7,576 bases of DNA from Chloroflexota bacterium. GTDB lineage: Bacteria > Chloroflexota > Anaerolineae > B4-G1. The notes below the pieces were generated by a model. It did not search any database, was not told the DNA's origin, and worked only from the letters and a program-made list of their open reading frames with translations. Shown piece after piece: positions 5,160 to 7,576 of this stretch (position 1 is the stretch's first letter; each line of letters starts with the position of its first letter). The translations under genes were made by a program, and so were the position numbers. Location of the stretch: assembly GCA_003648125.1 (NCBI GenBank), contig QMOE01000094.1, positions 1 through 7,576 on the forward strand, read 5' to 3'.

Positions 5160-6406
5160 TTCAAACGCTCATATTCGACTTTGGCGGCGTGCTGATGCGC
5201 ACGGTCACGCGGGAGCCGCGCCGTGAGTTGGAGCGACGGCTGGGCCTGGAAGCGGATGGTTTATCCGCAGCGGTGTTCGGCAACCCGCGCTGGGACGACG
5301 TGCAACTGGGGCGCATCACTTACATCGAGTTCTGGGAAGACGTGGCGCGACGATTAGGATGGGATGGGGACGCAAAAGAGTTGGGAGATGCTTTCTGGTC
5401 GGGCGACCGGCTGGACGAGGAGTTAGTGTCCCTCATCCGCCGCCTGCGTGGTGCCGGGTTCCGCACGGCCTTGCTCAGCAATGCCCCCTCTCACTTGCGC
5501 CGATTTGTGGAGGAGATGGGCATCGCCGATGCTTTTGATGTCATCGTCATCTCTGCCGAGGAGGGGCTGATGAAGCCCGACCCTGCCATCTTTGAGTTGG
5601 CGCTGGCGCGGCTGGGCGTGCGGGCTGAGGAGGCGGTCTTTGTGGATGACTTTCGGATGAACGTGGCGGCGGCCCGGCAGATTGGGTTGCACGCGCTGCG
5701 CTTCCGTGGGCTGGCTCCGCTGCGCAAACAGTTGCGCGAGTTGGGTATCCCCGTGCCCGATCCTGTCCGCGAGCCTGTACCGGACGTTCGAGCCGTCATC
5801 TTTGACTGGGGCGGCGTGCTGGAGGCGCTGCCGGATGACGGGCACGTCGCGGCCTGGGAGCGGCGGTTGGGATTGGAAGCTGGCCTCTTGCCCCGTGCGC
5901 TATGGGGTCAGATTTGGCGGCAGCTTTCGATTGGCGCGATTGACAGAGAGGAGTACGTGGCCCGCATCGCTGAGCGGCTGGGCTTACCAGACGCGGAGGC
6001 GGGGCGCCGCTTTATGGCCGAGTTCTACTCCGGCGACCGGTTCTACCCGCAAGTGGCCGCCGCCGTGCGCGCCCTGCGCGGCCGTTACCTGGTGGCGCTG
6101 CTCTCCAACGCCATGCCTGGCCAGGCCGAGCGGGTGCACGAGCGGCACGGCTTTGACATCCACGCCGAGTTTGACGTCTACATCAACTCATCCGAGGTGG
6201 GCCTGCGCAAACCCGACCCGGCCGTCTTTCACCTGGCGTTGGAGCGCTTGGGGGTTGAGCCGGGGCAGGCGGTTTTCCTGGACGATATGGTGTACAACGT
6301 GGACATGGCCAGCGAGTTGGGCATTCACACGGTACAGTTCGTTGACCCGGAGACGTCGCTGGTGGAGTTGGAATCGTTGTTGGGGGAACCCGGATTGGCA
6401 GGATGA
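5156..6406 (+). CDS. Fused double HAD-superfamily hydrolase
   Basis: The 416-residue protein starts at GTG 5156, overlapping the preceding stop (GTGA), with AAGGAG at 5141-5146 (9-base spacing). It contains two complete HAD units. Unit 1 (about 1-200): FDFGGVL (D8), LLSNA (S108), GLMKPDP (K140), FVDDFRMNV (D164, D165). Unit 2 (about 210-405): FDWGGVLE (D217), LLSNA (S317), GLRKPDP (K352), FLDDMVYNV (D376, D377). The units are clearly related and most likely arose by duplication. In both, the second Asp of the usual DxD is Gly, as in the FDxGGV branch of HAD proteins (YihX-like and related), so the standard acid/base is missing although nucleophile, Lys and motif IV are kept. Substrate unknown. 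It follows another HAD gene, giving three HAD units in a row. Confidence 0.88.
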   Translation: MIQTLIFDFGGVLMRTVTREPRRELERRLGLEADGLSAAVFGNPRWDDVQLGRITYIEFWEDVARRLGWDGDAKELGDAFWSGDRLDEELVSLIRRLRGAGFRTALLSNAPSHLRRFVEEMGIADAFDVIVISAEEGLMKPDPAIFELALARLGVRAEEAVFVDDFRMNVAAARQIGLHALRFRGLAPLRKQLRELGIPVPDPVREPVPDVRAVIFDWGGVLEALPDDGHVAAWERRLGLEAGLLPRALWGQIWRQLSIGAIDREEYVARIAERLGLPDAEAGRRFMAEFYSGDRFYPQVAAAVRALRGRYLVALLSNAMPGQAERVHERHGFDIHAEFDVYINSSEVGLRKPDPAVFHLALERLGVEPGQAVFLDDMVYNVDMASELGIHTVQFVDPETSLVELESLLGEPGLAG

Positions 6407-6444
6407 GTGGATTGGCACATTTGCCTACTTGCTTGGAGATTACT
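6407..6444 (+). other. Short intergenic spacer
   Basis: The 38 bases between the double-HAD stop and the ABC exporter start contain only the GGAG Shine-Dalgarno (6435-6438, 6-base spacing). No terminator or promoter is visible, so the exporter is probably in the same operon. Confidence 0.6.
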
Positions 6445-7576
6445 ATGTCGCTTTACGAATTCAATTTCAAAAAAACAGTCTCAGACAACCGGTTGGTTGG
6501 GCTGTGGCGTATGATGGCAGATTTCCGCCTGGCCTATCTGGGGGCGGTGATCGGTGTGGGGGTGGCAGCCGCTCTCCGCACGGGCAACTATTTGTTGCTG
6601 CGTTACTTTGTGGATGACGTGCTGGCCCAGAAGCGATTCGACCGCACGCTGGCGCTGATCGGGCTGGGTTTCGTGGGGCTGGCGCTGGTTCAGGGCTTGT
6701 TCTCCTTCCTCAGTGGGCGGTGGGCCGCTCTGACCGCGGAGGGAGTCGCGCGCCGGCTGCGCAATTATCTGTACAACCACATTCAGCGTATGACGTTCAC
6801 TTATCACGACCAGACCAAGACGGGGGAGTTGATCCAACGCTCTACCTCGGACGTGGACGCCGTGCGCCGCTTCTTCGCCGACCAGGCCATCGGCGCGGGA
6901 CGCATCGTGCTGCTCTTTGTGATCAACTTTGTGGCCGTGCTGAGCCTGAACACGCGCCTGGCGTTGCTCTCTATCGTGGTCGTGCCCGTGATCACGCTCA
7001 CATCGGTCTTTTTCTTCAAGCGGGTCTCAAAGGCTTATGAAAAGTTTCAGGAACAAGAAGCCAAGCTCTCGACCACGTTGCAAGAGAACCTGACCGGCGT
7101 GCGGGTAGTCAAGGCGTTCGCCCGCCAGGATTACGAAAAGATAAAGTTCGAGCAGGACAACTGGGAGCAGTTCCTGCGCGGGCGGCGTCTGTTGACGTTG
7201 CACTCGCTGTTCTGGCCGCTCTCGGACATCCTGTGCGGCGCGCAGATGTTGGCTGGCTTCTTCATCGGCGCGTTGATGACGATAGACGGCACCATCACGG
7301 TGGGGACTTACCTGGCCTATGCCGGGTTGGTCGTGTGGTTGATCTGGCCGATGCGCAACCTGGGCCGGCTGATCGTGCAAATGTCCACCGGCATGGTCTC
7401 GTACAAACGGGTGGTCAAGCTGATCAAGGAGGAGCGTGAGCCTGTGGACGCGGGTACGTTCATCCCATCCGGCGACGTGCGGGGCGAGATCGAGTTCCGC
7501 GACGTGTGCTTTGAGTACGCTTCGACGGTGCTCAGCGCAGGCGCTTCGACGGTGCTCAGCGCAGGCGCTTCGACGG
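6445..7576 (+). CDS. ABCB-type ABC exporter, membrane domain and start of ATPase domain (partial)
   Basis: The frame opens at ATG 6445 (MSLYEFNFKK) and runs off the right edge after 377 codons. Residues 25-325 form the type IV exporter membrane domain with six hydrophobic segments, roughly 28-48, 68-90, 150-168, 170-191, 253-275 and 284-305. Landmarks typical of the family are GELIQRSTSDVDAVRRF (127-143), ENLTGVRVVKAFARQDYE (214-231) and the linker SYKRVVKLI (319-327). The nucleotide-binding domain begins at GEIEFRDVCFEY (347-358), where Y358 is the A-loop aromatic that stacks on ATP. Walker A, signature and Walker B lie beyond the window. Such proteins work as homo- or heterodimers exporting lipids, peptides or drugs. 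Directly after Y358 the coding sequence enters a tandem repeat that reads ASTVLSAG per unit, in place of the short loop normally found there. Confidence 0.88.
   Translation, partial: MSLYEFNFKKTVSDNRLVGLWRMMADFRLAYLGAVIGVGVAAALRTGNYLLLRYFVDDVLAQKRFDRTLALIGLGFVGLALVQGLFSFLSGRWAALTAEGVARRLRNYLYNHIQRMTFTYHDQTKTGELIQRSTSDVDAVRRFFADQAIGAGRIVLLFVINFVAVLSLNTRLALLSIVVVPVITLTSVFFFKRVSKAYEKFQEQEAKLSTTLQENLTGVRVVKAFARQDYEKIKFEQDNWEQFLRGRRLLTLHSLFWPLSDILCGAQMLAGFFIGALMTIDGTITVGTYLAYAGLVVWLIWPMRNLGRLIVQMSTGMVSYKRVVKLIKEEREPVDAGTFIPSGDVRGEIEFRDVCFEYASTVLSAGASTVLSAGAST
7519..7576 (+). repeat. In-frame 24-base tandem repeat, at least 2.4 copies, continuing past the window
   Basis: Two identical 24-base units lie at 7519-7542 and 7543-7566, and the first 10 bases of a third at 7567-7576. 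The unit starts GCTTCGACGGTGCTCAGCGC. Because 24 is a multiple of three, each copy adds eight residues (ASTVLSAG) without breaking the exporter frame. The junction AGCGCAGGCGCT is a near palindrome. It resembles the dispersed TTCGAC...GCTCAG repeats I recall in environmental bacterial genomes (memory, not checked). No spacers separate the copies, so it is not a CRISPR. Confidence 0.9.

Noticed and set aside
5682..6617. A 311-residue plus-strand ORF overlapping the double HAD gene and the exporter start
   Set aside because: It is in another frame of two well-supported genes, with Trp/Arg/Ser-rich low-complexity composition typical of shadow ORFs in GC-rich DNA.
7519..7576. CRISPR array
   Set aside because: The 24-base units are directly adjacent with no spacers and lie in frame inside a coding sequence.

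Overview
The window is a compact stretch of bacterial chromosome of mostly high GC. It holds two divergently transcribed gene clusters that meet at about 3067-3411. The gene types (minimal zincin, membrane thioredoxin, tandem GNAT, FDFGGV-type HAD, ABCB exporter) and a 24-base repeat at the right end would suit Chloroflexota or a similar Gram-positive-type lineage. That placement is an inference; no rRNA or marker gene is present.

Left cluster, minus strand, 3066 down to 1: an amino-methyltransferase (2065-3066), a PD-(D/E)xK endonuclease (1310-2053), a two-domain thioredoxin (617-1309), a membrane-anchored thioredoxin-like protein (222-620) and the N-terminal part of a small zinc metallopeptidase (1-215). 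Genes are 0-11 bases apart or overlap, so one transcript is likely. The first two form a type II restriction-modification pair. They are clearly AT-richer than the rest: one 60-base line at 2461 is 43% GC, one at 5581 is 70% GC, so they look acquired. In the membrane thioredoxin the first cysteine codon of the expected CxxC is an in-frame TGA (459-461). The frame stays intact on both sides, and a perfect 8-bp hairpin with a GUG loop starts 19 nt downstream. This matches a bacterial selenocysteine insertion signal and implies a U-T-P-C redox centre.

Divergent region, 3067-3411: two sigma70-type promoters lie back to back with overlapping -35 boxes. The rightward promoter makes a leader RNA that encodes a 30-residue peptide with a strong Shine-Dalgarno, followed by two intrinsic terminators. 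Five RNA arms can pair in mutually exclusive ways (0:A, A:B, B:C, C:D), which is the layout of a ribosome-mediated attenuator. No promoter is visible between the terminators and the next gene, so the right cluster seems to depend on readthrough.

Right cluster, plus strand, 3412 to the window end: a tandem GNAT acetyltransferase, a HAD hydrolase, a fused double HAD protein and an ABCB-type exporter that runs out of the window. The first three genes overlap or are coupled. A leader peptide plus attenuator ahead of an acetyltransferase and an ABC exporter resembles antibiotic-sensing control (as in bmrB-bmrCD), but no substrate can be read from the sequence. At the far right, just after the A-loop tyrosine of the exporter's ATPase domain, a 24-base unit is tandemly repeated in frame.
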